A stretch of 64,000 bases of DNA from PCRC01 sp040384665 (GCA_040384665.1 JAZKIY010000013.1:15673-79672); one strand, 5' to 3'; shown: positions 17,319 to 26,248, numbered from the stretch's first letter. Notes: generated by a model not told the origin, from the sequence alone. Made by a program: numbers and translations.

Positions 17319-18514
17319 GGACCACCGAACGGGCTCGCCGCGTCGAGCCGTTCTATGTGATGGAAGTCGCCAAACGGGCGCAGGCGCTGGCCCGTGCGGC
17401 CGCCCCTGGCACCCCGCCCATGCTCTACCTGAACATGGGTGAGCCTGATTTCTCCGCCCCACCGCTGGTCCAGGCCGCTGCCGAACGTGCCATCCGTGAC
17501 GGCGCCACCCAGTACACCCATGCCACCGGGCTGGACGCACTGCGCGAGCGCATCGGTGGCTGGTACGCCAGCCGTTTTGGCGTGGCGGTACCGGCACGGC
17601 GCATTGTGGTCACGGCCGGGGCGTCGGCAGCGCTGCAACTGGCCTGCCTCGCGCTCATCGAAGCCGGCGACGAAGTGCTGATGCCCGACCCAAGCTACCC
17701 CTGCAACCGCCATTTCGTCAGCGCGGCCGACGGGCGGGCGGTGCTGGTGCCCACCACCGCGGCGGAGCGTTTCCAGCTCAGCGCGGCCAAGGTCGAGGCG
17801 AACTGGGGTCCCGCCACACGCGGCGTGTTGCTTGCGTCGCCCTCCAACCCCACCGGCACGTCCATCCATCCCGACGAGTTGCGCCAGATCCACCGTTTTG
17901 TCAGTGCCCGTGGTGGCATCACCCTGGTTGACGAGATTTACCTCGGCCTGAGCCACGACGAGGCCTTTGGCAAAACCGCATTGGCCATCGACGACCAAAT
18001 CATCAGCATCAACAGCTTCAGCAAGTACTTCAACATGACCGGCTGGCGGCTCGGCTGGCTGGTGGTGCCTGACGCGTTGGTGGACGTGGTGGAGCGGCTG
18101 GCACAGAACCTGTTCATTTGCCCCAGCACGGTGGCGCAGCATGCGGCACTGGCCTGCTTTGAGGCCGACAGCCTGGCCGAATACGAGCGCCGGCGCGCGG
18201 TTTTCCGGCAGCGCCGGGACATGGTCCTGCCCGCACTGCAACAGGCCGGGTTTGACATTCCGGTGGCGCCCGATGGCGCCTTCTATGTCTGGGCCGACTG
18301 CCGCCGCCTGTGCGAGCGGCTGGGCCTGCGCGACAGCTGGGACTTCGCCTTCCACCTGATGGACACCGCCCAGGTGGCCGTGGCCCCCGGGCGCGATTTC
18401 GGCCAGGCAGCGACCGCAGACTTTGTGCGCTTTTCCACCGCCAGCGGCATGGACCCGCTGCAGCAGGCCATGGCGCGCCTGCAATCGCTGCCTTCCCCAG
18501 GGGCCACGCGGTGA
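17315..18514 (+). CDS. Class I/II PLP aminotransferase
   Basis: A 399-residue fold-type I aminotransferase. It shows MGEPDFSAPPLVQAA and YTHATGLDALRERI near the N-terminus, ASPSNPTGT for cofactor and substrate binding, DEIYLGLS, and the PLP lysine in NSFSKYFNMTGWRLGW. The sequence resembles aspartate/aromatic-type or AlaA-like transaminases; the amino donor cannot be told from sequence alone. The ATG overlaps the nusB stop. A frame extension upstream is a shadow of nusB. Its stop overlaps the GTG of the thioesterase gene, continuing the coupled run. Confidence 0.88.
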   Translation: MRTTERARRVEPFYVMEVAKRAQALARAAAPGTPPMLYLNMGEPDFSAPPLVQAAAERAIRDGATQYTHATGLDALRERIGGWYASRFGVAVPARRIVVTAGASAALQLACLALIEAGDEVLMPDPSYPCNRHFVSAADGRAVLVPTTAAERFQLSAAKVEANWGPATRGVLLASPSNPTGTSIHPDELRQIHRFVSARGGITLVDEIYLGLSHDEAFGKTALAIDDQIISINSFSKYFNMTGWRLGWLVVPDALVDVVERLAQNLFICPSTVAQHAALACFEADSLAEYERRRAVFRQRRDMVLPALQQAGFDIPVAPDGAFYVWADCRRLCERLGLRDSWDFAFHLMDTAQVAVAPGRDFGQAATADFVRFSTASGMDPLQQAMARLQSLPSPGATR

Positions 18515-18918
18515 CTTTCCAGTTCCCCGTCCGCGTGTACTGGGAAGACACCGATGCCGGCGGCATCGTGTTTTACGCCAATTACCTGAAGTTTTTTGAA
18601 CGCGCACGCACCGAATGGCTGCGCAGCCGCGGGCTGGAACAGCGGGTGCTGAAGGAAACCACGGGTGGGATGTTCGTGGTCAGCGAAACCCGGGTGAAGT
18701 ACCATCGGCCCGCGCGTCTGGACGATGCGCTGCTGGTTACCGTGAATTTTGCACAAAGTGGCCGTTCGTCCCTCTGGGTGGAACAGCAGGCGCTGGCGGT
18801 GTCAGAAAAAAATACGCAGTTGGTGTTGTGCGAAGGCAGCATCCGCATCGGCTGGGTGGATGCCGCCCTCATGAAGCCTGCGAGAATACCGGAAATTATT
18901 TTGAAAGCGTTGAAATGA
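18511..18918 (+). CDS. ybgC: Acyl-CoA thioesterase YbgC of the Tol-Pal locus
   Basis: A 135-residue hot-dog thioesterase. WEDTDAGGIVFYANYLKFFE has the catalytic Asp and the conserved YANYL segment of the YbgC/4-hydroxybenzoyl-CoA thioesterase family. The start is GTG at 18511, overlapping the previous stop; the stop overlaps the tolQ ATG. YbgC is conserved next to tolQRA and acts on acyl-CoA or acyl-ACP at the inner face of the membrane. Confidence 0.93.
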   Translation: MTFQFPVRVYWEDTDAGGIVFYANYLKFFERARTEWLRSRGLEQRVLKETTGGMFVVSETRVKYHRPARLDDALLVTVNFAQSGRSSLWVEQQALAVSEKNTQLVLCEGSIRIGWVDAALMKPARIPEIILKALK

Positions 18919-19607
18919 ATCAAGACATGTCGATCGTCAACCTGATCCTCAATGCCAGTTGGGTGGTTCAGGCGGTGATGTTGCTGTTGGCCGTTGTCTC
19001 GGTGGCGAGCTGGGCGGCTATTTTTGCCAAAATCGTCAGCCTCAAGCGCATCCAGGCGCACAACGCCGACTTCGAACGCAGCTTCTGGTCCGGCACCAGC
19101 CTGAACGACCTGTTCGCCGCCGCGGCGCAGACAGAAAAAAAATCGGGCCCGATGGAACGCATTTTTGCCAGCGGCATGCGCGAGTACCAAAAACTGCGTG
19201 AGCGCCGCATTGCCGACGGCACCGCGCTGCTCGAAGGCGCCCGCCGCGCCATGCGCGCCAGCTACCAGCGTGAACTGGACACGGCCGAAACCAGCCTGTC
19301 CTTCCTCGCCACCGTCGGCTCGGTGTCGCCTTACGTCGGCCTGTTCGGCACCGTCTGGGGCATCATGCACGCCTTCACCGGCCTGGCCGCGCTGGAGTCG
19401 GTGACACTGTCGGCGGTAGCCCCCGGCATTGCCGAAGCGCTGGTGGCCACTGCCATTGGCCTGTTCGCTGCCATTCCGGCGGTGGTGGCCTACAACCGTT
19501 TTTCGCACCAGGTGGACCGCGTGGCGATCAACCTGGAAACCTTCATGGAAGAGTTTTCCAACATCTTGCACCGCAACCTGGGCGCGCAATCGCCTGCCGG
19601 TCACTAA
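18915..19607 (+). CDS. tolQ: Tol-Pal system protein TolQ
   Basis: A 230-residue MotA/TolQ/ExbB-family proton-channel subunit. Three membrane helices are visible: ~15-38 (ASWVVQAVMLLLAVVSVASW), ~130-155 (LATVGSVSPYVGLFGTVWG) and ~170-195 (AEALVATAIGLFAAIPAVVA). With TolR it uses the proton motive force to drive TolA and outer-membrane invagination in division. The ATG at 18915 overlaps the ybgC stop; upstream frame is shadow. Confidence 0.96.
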   Translation: MNQDMSIVNLILNASWVVQAVMLLLAVVSVASWAAIFAKIVSLKRIQAHNADFERSFWSGTSLNDLFAAAAQTEKKSGPMERIFASGMREYQKLRERRIADGTALLEGARRAMRASYQRELDTAETSLSFLATVGSVSPYVGLFGTVWGIMHAFTGLAALESVTLSAVAPGIAEALVATAIGLFAAIPAVVAYNRFSHQVDRVAINLETFMEEFSNILHRNLGAQSPAGH

Positions 19608-19628
19608 GCCCCGAGTCAGGAGACCGCC

Positions 19629-20048
19629 ATGCCCGCCGTTGCATCCCGAGGTCGTGGAAGACGCGCCGTGTCTGAAATCAACATGGTGCCTTTCATCGAC
19701 GTGATGTTGGTGCTGTTGATCATTTTCATGGTCACTGCCCCGCTCATCACCCCCAGCCTGATTGACCTGCCCAGCGTGGGCAAGGCCAACAAGCAGCCTG
19801 ACACCGTGATCCAGATCCTGATCAACAAGGACGAATCACTGGAGATGAAGATCAAGAACTCCTCCACACCACTCGACAGCAAGGACGTGGCCGCCTCGGT
19901 GCGCAATGCGCAGGGTGGCAATCCGGCCACGCCGGTGGTCATCAGCGCCGACCGCACCGTGAAATACGAGTCGGTGGTGAAGGTGATGGACACGCTGCAG
20001 AAGGCGGGCATCCAGCGCGTTGGTCTGTCGGTGAAGTTGAACAACTGA
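19629..20048 (+). CDS. tolR: Tol-Pal system protein TolR
   Basis: A 139-residue ExbD/TolR-family protein with a short basic cytoplasmic N-terminus, a single membrane helix (IDVMLVLLIIFMVTAPLI) that holds the conserved proton-pathway Asp in FIDVMLV, and a periplasmic domain ending VKVMDTLQKAGIQRVGLSVK. AGGAGA lies 4-9 nt before the ATG. It sits 21 nt after tolQ and 7 nt before tolA. Confidence 0.96.
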   Translation: MPAVASRGRGRRAVSEINMVPFIDVMLVLLIIFMVTAPLITPSLIDLPSVGKANKQPDTVIQILINKDESLEMKIKNSSTPLDSKDVAASVRNAQGGNPATPVVISADRTVKYESVVKVMDTLQKAGIQRVGLSVKLNN

Positions 20049-20055
20049 CCCCCGT

Positions 20056-21000
20056 ATGTCTGCCGTAGCCGAGCGCCTCGACTTTTATCCGCCGCCAGAA
20101 CACCGAACCACCCGTTCCTATGTTCTGGCGCTGGTCGCGCACGCCTTCCTGCTCGCCGCCCTGACCTGGGGTGTCAACTGGAAACGCGCGCCCGAGCCCA
20201 ATGTGGTGGAGGCCGAGCTGTGGTCTACCGTCATCCAGCAGGCAGCCCCCAAGCTGCAGGAAGTGGCCCCGCCACCGCCTCCCCCACCACCGCCCAAACC
20301 ACCGGAACCGGTGAAGCCCACGCCGCCGGTCAAGGTACCGGAAGCGCGCAAGCCCGAACCCGTGGCCCCAGACCCGCAGATCGCGATTGAAAAAGAGAAG
20401 AAGCGGCTGGAGAAACTCGAGCGCGAGCAGGAAAAGAAGGAACAGGAAGAGCTGAAAAAAGCCGAACTGGCCGAGAAGAAACGCATCGAGCAGGAAAAGA
20501 AAGAACAGGAACGGCTGGAGCGCGAAGAGAAGAAGCGGCTGGAAGCGCTGGAGAAAGAACGCCAGCGCGTGGAAGCCGAAGCCAAGGAACGCGCCCGACA
20601 GGAGGCCATTGCGGCCGCTGCACGGGCTGCCGAGCGTGCCAACGCACTCGCACGCATCTCCGGTATTGCCAACGCCAGCGGTGGCCCCACCTCGGTGGGC
20701 ACGGCCGCACAGTCGACCGGACCGTCTTCGGGCTACGGTGCGTTGGTGAACGCGGCGGTACGCCCGAACATCGTGTACTCCGCCGATGGCGGTGACCCGG
20801 TGGCCGAGGTGCAGGTGATCACCGCTGCCGACGGCACGGTGACCTCCAGCCGCCTGGTGCGCTCCAGTGGTGTGCCCGCCTGGGACGCGGCGGTGCTGCG
20901 CGCCATTGACAAGACAGGCAAAATGCCGAAGGACCGCGACGGCCAAGTGCCGGTGGCGATCACCTCGCCGCCCGGTTTGGTGATCCGCTTCACCCGCTGA
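20056..21000 (+). CDS. tolA: Cell envelope protein TolA (TonB-like C-terminus)
   Basis: A 314-residue bridging protein. Residues ~18-38 are the membrane anchor (SYVLALVAHAFLLAALTW). A Pro-rich stretch (PPPPPPPPKPPEPVKP) follows, then a long charged helix rich in Glu, Lys and Arg (~105-200), then a TonB/TolA C-terminal domain (NIVYSADGGDPVAEVQV ... GLVIRFTR). It links TolQR in the inner membrane to TolB/Pal at the outer membrane. tolB and pal, which usually follow, are absent: a terminator and the convergent dnaE gene come next. Confidence 0.93.
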   Translation: MSAVAERLDFYPPPEHRTTRSYVLALVAHAFLLAALTWGVNWKRAPEPNVVEAELWSTVIQQAAPKLQEVAPPPPPPPPPKPPEPVKPTPPVKVPEARKPEPVAPDPQIAIEKEKKRLEKLEREQEKKEQEELKKAELAEKKRIEQEKKEQERLEREEKKRLEALEKERQRVEAEAKERARQEAIAAAARAAERANALARISGIANASGGPTSVGTAAQSTGPSSGYGALVNAAVRPNIVYSADGGDPVAEVQVITAADGTVTSSRLVRSSGVPAWDAAVLRAIDKTGKMPKDRDGQVPVAITSPPGLVIRFTR

Positions 21001-21016
21001 CGCACGCTGCCCCAGG

Positions 21017-21045
21017 AAAAACGCCGACTTCGTGTCGGCGTTTTT
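21017..21045. terminator. Bidirectional intrinsic terminator between tolA and dnaE
   Basis: AAAAACGCCGAC-TTCGT-GTCGGCGTTTTT is a perfect 12-bp stem with a 5-nt loop, 16 nt after the tolA stop and 18 nt from the dnaE stop. It has T-runs on both strands, so it can terminate both convergent genes. Confidence 0.92.
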
Positions 21046-21062
21046 GTTTGTGCTGCGGATGT

Positions 21063-24000
21063 TTACTCGTAGACGATCACCGCCTGACCACTGGCGGCCT
21101 GCGCCGTCCAGCTGGCCAATGCCGCGTCGGACGGGAAAAAGCGGGCGTCGTCGCCGAGCTGGATTTCAGCGCTCGCCTCGGCGCGCGACACGCTGAGGCG
21201 CACCGCCAGGCCGCGCACCAGCTCGCCCTGGTCTGACACCTCGCGCCGCGCCGGAAAGTCGCGCACCAGCCGCTGGATGTCAGGCGCCTTGCCGTTGACC
21301 GCCACGCGCAGGAACTTGCCAAAGCGGCAACGTGCGGCGGGCAAGTCCCAAACCTGGTTCACCGTGAGGCGGAAGCCGCCCGAGAAGCGGTCGGGTTGCA
21401 GCTTGCCCATCACCACCACCAACTCGTCGTCTTTCAGCAGGTTGCGGTGGGCGGTGAACAGCGCTTCGTCGGCGGTGGCTTCGATCACGCCAGACTTGTC
21501 GTCGAGCTTGAACAGCGCAAGCTTGCCGCGCTGGCCGTTGATGACGCGGAAGTCGCTGACGATGCCGGCCACCAGCTGCGGCTCGCGGCTGTCGCCCAGC
21601 GCGTCGATCGCCCGCTTGGCAAACTGGCGCACCTCGTGCACCACCTCGTCAAACAAGTGGCCGGAAAGGTAAAAGCCAACCGCTGTTTTCTCGTAGGTGA
21701 GGCGCTCTTTCACGCCCCAAGGCGTGGCCTCCACCAGCGCCGGTTCCTGGCTGCTGCTGCCATGGGCGTCGCCACTGTCAAACAAGCCGCTCTGGTTGGC
21801 GTTGGCCTCGGTGGCGGCGGCGAAATCAAAAGCCCGGTCCACCGACGCGAGCAGTGCGGCGCGGTTGAGTTGGAGCGCGTCGAAGGCACCGGCCTTGATG
21901 AGCGCTTCCACGGTGCGTTTGTTGATGCGGCCGCGGTCCACCCGCATGCAGAAGTCGAACAGGCTGCTGAACGGGCCACCGGCTTCGCGTGCTTTCACGA
22001 TAGCCTCCACCGCCTGCTGGCCGGTGCCTTTGACAGCGCCCAGGCCGTAGCGGATCACCTTGTCGGTGACCGGTTCGAAGCGGTAGACACCCCGGTTCAC
22101 ATCCGGCGGTTCGAAGGCCATGCCCATCTTGATGGCGTCTTCGAACAGCACCTTGAGCTTGTCGGTGTCGTCCATTTCCACCGTCATGTTGGCGCAGAAG
22201 AACTCGGCGGTGTAGTGCACCTTGAGCCAGCCGGTGTGGTAGGCCAGCAAGGCGTAGGCGGCCGAGTGCGACTTGTTGAAGCCGTAGCCGGCGAACTTCT
22301 CCATCAGGTCAAAGACCTCGTCGGCCTTGGCCTCGCTCAGGCCGTTTTTCTCGGCGCCGGCGCGGAAGACGGCACGCTGCGCGTCCATCTCCTCTTTCTT
22401 CTTTTTGCCCATCGCACGGCGCAGCAAATCGGCGCCGCCAAGCGAATAGCCGCCCAGAATCTGCGCCATCTGCATCACCTGCTCCTGGTAGACCATGATG
22501 CCGTAGGTCTCGCTCAGGATCGCCTCGACGCGCGGGTCCGGGTACTCCACCGGCTCGCGGCCGTGTTTGCGCGCGATGTAGCTTGGGATCAGGTCCATTG
22601 GGCCTGGCCGGTAGAGCGCGTTCATCGCGATCAGGTCTTCCAGACGCGTGGGTTTGGCGTCGCGCAACATGCCCTGCATGCCCCGGCTTTCAAACTGGAA
22701 CACCGCCTCGGTCTTGCCGTCGGCGAACAGCTTGTAGGTGTGCGGGTCGGTCAGTGACAGGTTCTCGAACGCGAAGTTTTCCTGGCCTTTGTGGCGGGCG
22801 CGGATGAAGTCTTTCGCTATCTCCAGAATCGTCAGCGTGGCCAGACCCAGGAAGTCGAACTTCACCAGGCCAATGGCCTCCACGTCGTCTTTGTCGAACT
22901 GGCTCACCGCCGAGTCGCTGCCGGGCTGCTGGTAGAGCGGGCAAAAGTCGGTCAGCTTGCTGGGGGCGATCAGCACGCCACCGGCGTGCATGCCAACGTT
23001 GCGGGTCAGGCCTTCGAGCTTTTGTGCCAGCGCCAGCAGGGTCTTGACGTCCTCTTCTTTTTCCAGCCGGTCGGCCAGGAGGGGCTCGACCTTCAGCGCG
23101 CCGTCGATGGTGATGTGCTGGCCGGGCTTGTTGGGGATGAGTTTGCTGATGCCGTCGCAAAAGGTGTAGCTCATGTCCAGCACCCGGCCCACATCGCGGA
23201 TGGCGGCGCGCGCGGCCATGGTGCCGAAGGTGACGATCTGGCTCACCGCTTCCTTGCCGTACTTCTGCTTCACGTAGTCGATCACGCGGTCGCGGTTGCC
23301 CTGGCAGAAGTCGATGTCGAAGTCGGGCATGGACACGCGGTCCGGGTTCAGGAAACGCTCGAACAGCAGGTTGTACTGCAGCGGGTCGAGGTCGGTGATT
23401 TTCAGCGCGTAAGCCACCAGCGAGCCGGCGCCAGAACCCCGGCCTGGCCCGACCGGGCAGCCGTTGGCCTTGGCCCAGTTGATGAAGTCACCCACGATCA
23501 AAAAGTAGCCCGGGAACCCCATCTTCAGGATGGTGTTGATCTCAAACGCCAGCCGCTCCTGGTAGCGGGGACGTTCTGTTTCCCGCCGCGCCGCGTCGGG
23601 GTAGAGGTGTTGCAGCCGCTCGTCCAGCCCCTGCTGGGAGGCGTAGCGGAAATAGGCCTCCGGGGTCATCTTCTCGCCGTTGACCTCGGGCGTCGGGAAC
23701 TCCGGCAGCATGGCCTTGCCGAGCACCAGCGTCAGGTTGCAGCGCCGGGCAATTTCCACCGTGTTGGCCAGCGCCGAGGGCACGTCGGCAAACAAGGCCA
23801 GCATCTCGGCCGAGGACTTGAAGTACTGGTCGCGGGTGAACCTGCGCACCCGGCGCTGGTTGCCGAGGATTTCACCCTCGGAAATGCACACCCGCGCCTC
23901 GTGCGCCTCGTAGTCGTCGGGCTCGGTGAACTGCACCGGGTGGGTGGCCACCACCGGCAGGCCGAGCCGCGCGGCGAGTTGCACGGCGGCCACCACATGG

Positions 24001-24530
24001 CGCTCGTCGTCGCTGCGGCCGGCCCGCTGCAGCTCAATGTAGAAGCGGTGCGGGAAGATGCCGGCCAGCTGCAGCGCCAGTTCACTGGCGCGGGTGGTGT
24101 CTTCCTGCAGCAGCGCCTGGCCCACCGGGCCGGCTTGCGCGCCGGAGAGCATCAGCAGCCCGGCATTCAGCTCTTTCAGCCAGGCGAGCTTGATGACGCC
24201 CTGCGCCTTGACCGGGTTCTGCGTCCAGCCGCGTGCCAGCAGTTCAGAGAGGTTCAGGTAGCCCTGGTGGTTTTGCACCAGCAGCATCACCCGGGTCAGG
24301 TGGCCGGGCTCCTTGCCCAGGCCTTCAAGGAAAATCTCGGCGCCGATCAGCGGCTTGACGCCCACGCCGCGCGCGGCTTTGTAGAACTTGATGGTGCCGA
24401 ACAGGTTGTTCAGGTCGGTGATGGCCAGCGCGGGCTGCTGGTCGGCGGCGGCCACCTTGACGATGTCGTCGATGCGGTTGGTGCCATCGACCACCGAGAA
24501 CTCGGTGTGGATGCGGAGGTGAACAAACAT
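21063..24530 (-). CDS. dnaE: DNA polymerase III alpha subunit
   Basis: A 1155-residue DnaE1-type replicative polymerase. The N-terminal PHP domain opens MFVHLRIHTEFSVVDG. The palm holds the catalytic aspartates in MPDFDIDFCQGNRDRVIDY (about residues 401-403) and GRGSGAGSLVAY. The fingers/thumb region (GYGFNKSHSAAYALLAY), helix-hairpin-helix (GRINKRTVEALIKAGAF) and OB-fold segment (VAGIVSDFRVINGQRGKLAL) follow in order. The ATG ending at 24530 matches the conserved N-terminus; the open frame upstream of it has no similarity. It is transcribed alone, convergent with tolA. Confidence 0.96.
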   Translation of the reverse strand: MFVHLRIHTEFSVVDGTNRIDDIVKVAAADQQPALAITDLNNLFGTIKFYKAARGVGVKPLIGAEIFLEGLGKEPGHLTRVMLLVQNHQGYLNLSELLARGWTQNPVKAQGVIKLAWLKELNAGLLMLSGAQAGPVGQALLQEDTTRASELALQLAGIFPHRFYIELQRAGRSDDERHVVAAVQLAARLGLPVVATHPVQFTEPDDYEAHEARVCISEGEILGNQRRVRRFTRDQYFKSSAEMLALFADVPSALANTVEIARRCNLTLVLGKAMLPEFPTPEVNGEKMTPEAYFRYASQQGLDERLQHLYPDAARRETERPRYQERLAFEINTILKMGFPGYFLIVGDFINWAKANGCPVGPGRGSGAGSLVAYALKITDLDPLQYNLLFERFLNPDRVSMPDFDIDFCQGNRDRVIDYVKQKYGKEAVSQIVTFGTMAARAAIRDVGRVLDMSYTFCDGISKLIPNKPGQHITIDGALKVEPLLADRLEKEEDVKTLLALAQKLEGLTRNVGMHAGGVLIAPSKLTDFCPLYQQPGSDSAVSQFDKDDVEAIGLVKFDFLGLATLTILEIAKDFIRARHKGQENFAFENLSLTDPHTYKLFADGKTEAVFQFESRGMQGMLRDAKPTRLEDLIAMNALYRPGPMDLIPSYIARKHGREPVEYPDPRVEAILSETYGIMVYQEQVMQMAQILGGYSLGGADLLRRAMGKKKKEEMDAQRAVFRAGAEKNGLSEAKADEVFDLMEKFAGYGFNKSHSAAYALLAYHTGWLKVHYTAEFFCANMTVEMDDTDKLKVLFEDAIKMGMAFEPPDVNRGVYRFEPVTDKVIRYGLGAVKGTGQQAVEAIVKAREAGGPFSSLFDFCMRVDRGRINKRTVEALIKAGAFDALQLNRAALLASVDRAFDFAAATEANANQSGLFDSGDAHGSSSQEPALVEATPWGVKERLTYEKTAVGFYLSGHLFDEVVHEVRQFAKRAIDALGDSREPQLVAGIVSDFRVINGQRGKLALFKLDDKSGVIEATADEALFTAHRNLLKDDELVVVMGKLQPDRFSGGFRLTVNQVWDLPAARCRFGKFLRVAVNGKAPDIQRLVRDFPARREVSDQGELVRGLAVRLSVSRAEASAEIQLGDDARFFPSDAALASWTAQAASGQAVIVYE

Positions 24531-24630
24531 CCGGCCATTGTAGGAAAGGCAGGCGCTTTGGCCGGGCCAGGGACGTGCCGGCGGCGCCTGCCGGACCACA
24601 GCAGAACGGCGTGCAGCCAACCTGCAACGC

Positions 24631-24692
24631 TACCAATTCAATAGCTTAACCGCGAGGTTTCACTAGGGCTCAAGGCCGATTTGGCTTGAAAT
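24631..24692 (-). repeat. Dispersed repeat copy B, between dnaE and pirin
   Basis: On the minus strand this reads TTTCAAGCCAAATCGGCC, then TTGAGCCCTAGTGAAACCT and TTAAGCTATTGAATTGG. It matches the gluQ copy (AAGCCAAATCGGCCTCAAGC, CTTAGTCGAACCT) closely. It is the only copy lying fully outside genes, and directly abuts a long hairpin at 24695-24727. Confidence 0.75.
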
Positions 24693-24694
24693 CT

Positions 24695-24727
24695 GGTGCT
24701 GGAGGCCAAAAAAAGACCTCCAGCACC
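24695..24727 (-). terminator. Long hairpin downstream of pirin gene
   Basis: GGTGCTGGAGG and CCTCCAGCACC form a perfect 11-bp stem around an 11-nt loop with seven consecutive A (T on the minus strand). It lies 17 nt after the pirin stop. The T-run is in the loop rather than behind the stem, so it is not a classical terminator. Being directly joined to repeat copy B, it may be part of that element. Confidence 0.5.
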
Positions 24728-24743
24728 CTGAAAACGGCCCAAA

Positions 24744-25622
24744 TCAGGCCGGGAGGGGTTGTTTCGGCAGCGGGATGAACTCCGTCTCGCCCGCGATCTG
24801 CCCCATGCGCTGCGCTTCCCAGTCCTGCGCGGCCTGCACGATGCGCTCTTTGCGGCTGGAAACAAAGTTCCACCACACGAAGCGCGGCGCGTCGAGCGCG
24901 TCGCCGCCCAGCACCATCAGGCGTGCAGCGTTGGTGGCCTCGATGCGGCTGGCCGCACCGGGTGACAGCACCACCAGCCGGTGGTCGGGCACGGCCTCGC
25001 CGTTGACCACCACACCCGCGTCCACCGTGTAGAGCGCCAGTTCTTCCGCCAGGGCGGGCAGTTCCAGCACCGCACCGGCGTCGAGTTGCACATCGAGGTA
25101 CACGGTGTTGGCAAAGGCCTGCACCGGCGAGGTCTGGCCAAACGCGCTGCCCACCAGCACCCGCACCTGCGCGCCGCCGGTCGCCACTTCGGGAATGGCC
25201 GACGCGGGCGTGTGCACAAAGCTCGGCTCGTCCTCTTCGTGGGCTTGTGGCAAGGCCACCCAAAGCTGGATGCCATGGTTGACCGACGTGGTCTGGCGCA
25301 GTTCGTCAGGCCGCCGTTCGGAGTGGACGATGCCGCGGCCGGCGGTCATCCAGTTGATGGCGCCGGGGGCGATGGTCTGGTTGTAGCCCAGGTTGTCGCG
25401 GTGCTGGATCGCCCCTTCAAACAGATAGGTCACCGTGGCCAGGCCAATGTGCGGGTGGGGCCGCACATCGTGGCCAGCGCCGGGGGTGACGGTGACCGGG
25501 CCGAAGTGGTCAAAGAACACGAACGGGCCGACCGCGCGACGCTTGGCGTCGGGCAGCAGGCGCCGCACCATGAAGCCACCACCGAGGTCTTTGGCGTGGC
25601 CGGCGATGTGTTGCAGGCTCAT
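24744..25622 (-). CDS. Pirin family protein
   Basis: About 292 residues, a bicupin pirin. The N-terminal cupin has the metal-site motif RPHPHIGLATVTYLFEGA and the following HRDNLG, and GRGIVHSE gives the last His; GIQLWVALP is typical. Pirins are iron-binding; some are quercetin 2,3-dioxygenases or redox-responsive regulators, and the function here is not predictable. The ATG at 25622 overlaps the upstream flavodoxin stop by 10 nt; a slightly longer TTG start is possible. It is the last gene of a four-gene minus-strand cluster (pirin, DoxX, flavodoxin, pirin) facing a LysR regulator. Confidence 0.9.
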   Translation of the reverse strand: MSLQHIAGHAKDLGGGFMVRRLLPDAKRRAVGPFVFFDHFGPVTVTPGAGHDVRPHPHIGLATVTYLFEGAIQHRDNLGYNQTIAPGAINWMTAGRGIVHSERRPDELRQTTSVNHGIQLWVALPQAHEEDEPSFVHTPASAIPEVATGGAQVRVLVGSAFGQTSPVQAFANTVYLDVQLDAGAVLELPALAEELALYTVDAGVVVNGEAVPDHRLVVLSPGAASRIEATNAARLMVLGGDALDAPRFVWWNFVSSRKERIVQAAQDWEAQRMGQIAGETEFIPLPKQPLPA

Positions 25623-25630
25623 GGCCCGGC

Positions 25631-26185
25631 TCAACCGCGCAGCTGTTTGGCGATGGTGGCCACGCGTTCGCCAAACAGGCGCGCGGTGTCCAGGTCGCCC
25701 TGTGGCATCTCGGCGGGCGACGCGTCGGAGGGCGACTGCGCCATTGCGCCCGAGAACGAACCGACGTAGTTGATGTCGTTGCGCTTGGCGTCTTTTTTGT
25801 TGCTGGGCATCTGGCCGGTGCCAACCCAGATGCCGCTGTGCTGCATGGCCAGCGTGAACAGGTAGTGCAGCGTGGACAGCTTGTCGCCGTTCATGGTGGC
25901 ACTGTTGGTGAAACCGGCAAACAGCTTGTCTTTCCAGGCCTGGGTGAACCAGGGCTTGCTGGAGGCGTCGGCAAACTTTTTGAACTGCCAGCTCACCGTG
26001 CCCATGTAGGTGGGGCTGCCCATGACGATGGCGTCGGCCGCGTTGAGCGTGTCCCAGCCGCCTTCGGGCAAATTGCCTTCGGCGTCAATCGCCAGCAAGG
26101 TGGCGCCGGCGCCGTCGGCCACGGATTGCGCCAGGCGCAGGGTGTGTCCGTAACCGGAATGAAAAACAACAACAACTTTGGCCAT
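25631..26185 (-). CDS. Flavodoxin-like NAD(P)H:quinone oxidoreductase (WrbA-related)
   Basis: A 184-residue flavodoxin-fold protein. VVVFHSGYGHTLRLAQSVADG is the FMN-phosphate loop and GSPTYMGTVSWQFKKFAD is the second flavin-binding segment; FAGFTNSATMNGDK continues as in this family. These enzymes reduce quinones by two electrons and limit redox cycling. It is 63 nt downstream of a DoxX-family gene and overlaps the pirin gene, suggesting one transcript. Confidence 0.88.
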   Translation of the reverse strand: MAKVVVVFHSGYGHTLRLAQSVADGAGATLLAIDAEGNLPEGGWDTLNAADAIVMGSPTYMGTVSWQFKKFADASSKPWFTQAWKDKLFAGFTNSATMNGDKLSTLHYLFTLAMQHSGIWVGTGQMPSNKKDAKRNDINYVGSFSGAMAQSPSDASPAEMPQGDLDTARLFGERVATIAKQLRG

Positions 26186-26248
26186 GGTGAACTCCTGAAT
26201 GGGTCAATGAAGGAATGGGAAACGTGACGAACGAAAGATGGAAAAAGC

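Noticed and set aside
20240..20640. Tandem-repeat or unstable region in tolA (Pro and Glu/Lys-rich codons)
   Set aside because: This is the normal Pro-rich and charged-helix composition of TolA, not a nucleotide tandem array.
22791..24644. 617-codon open frame antisense to dnaE
   Set aside because: It mirrors the codon structure of dnaE in GC-rich sequence and its product (His/Val/Gly/Gln-rich) resembles no protein family; dnaE has all its motifs.
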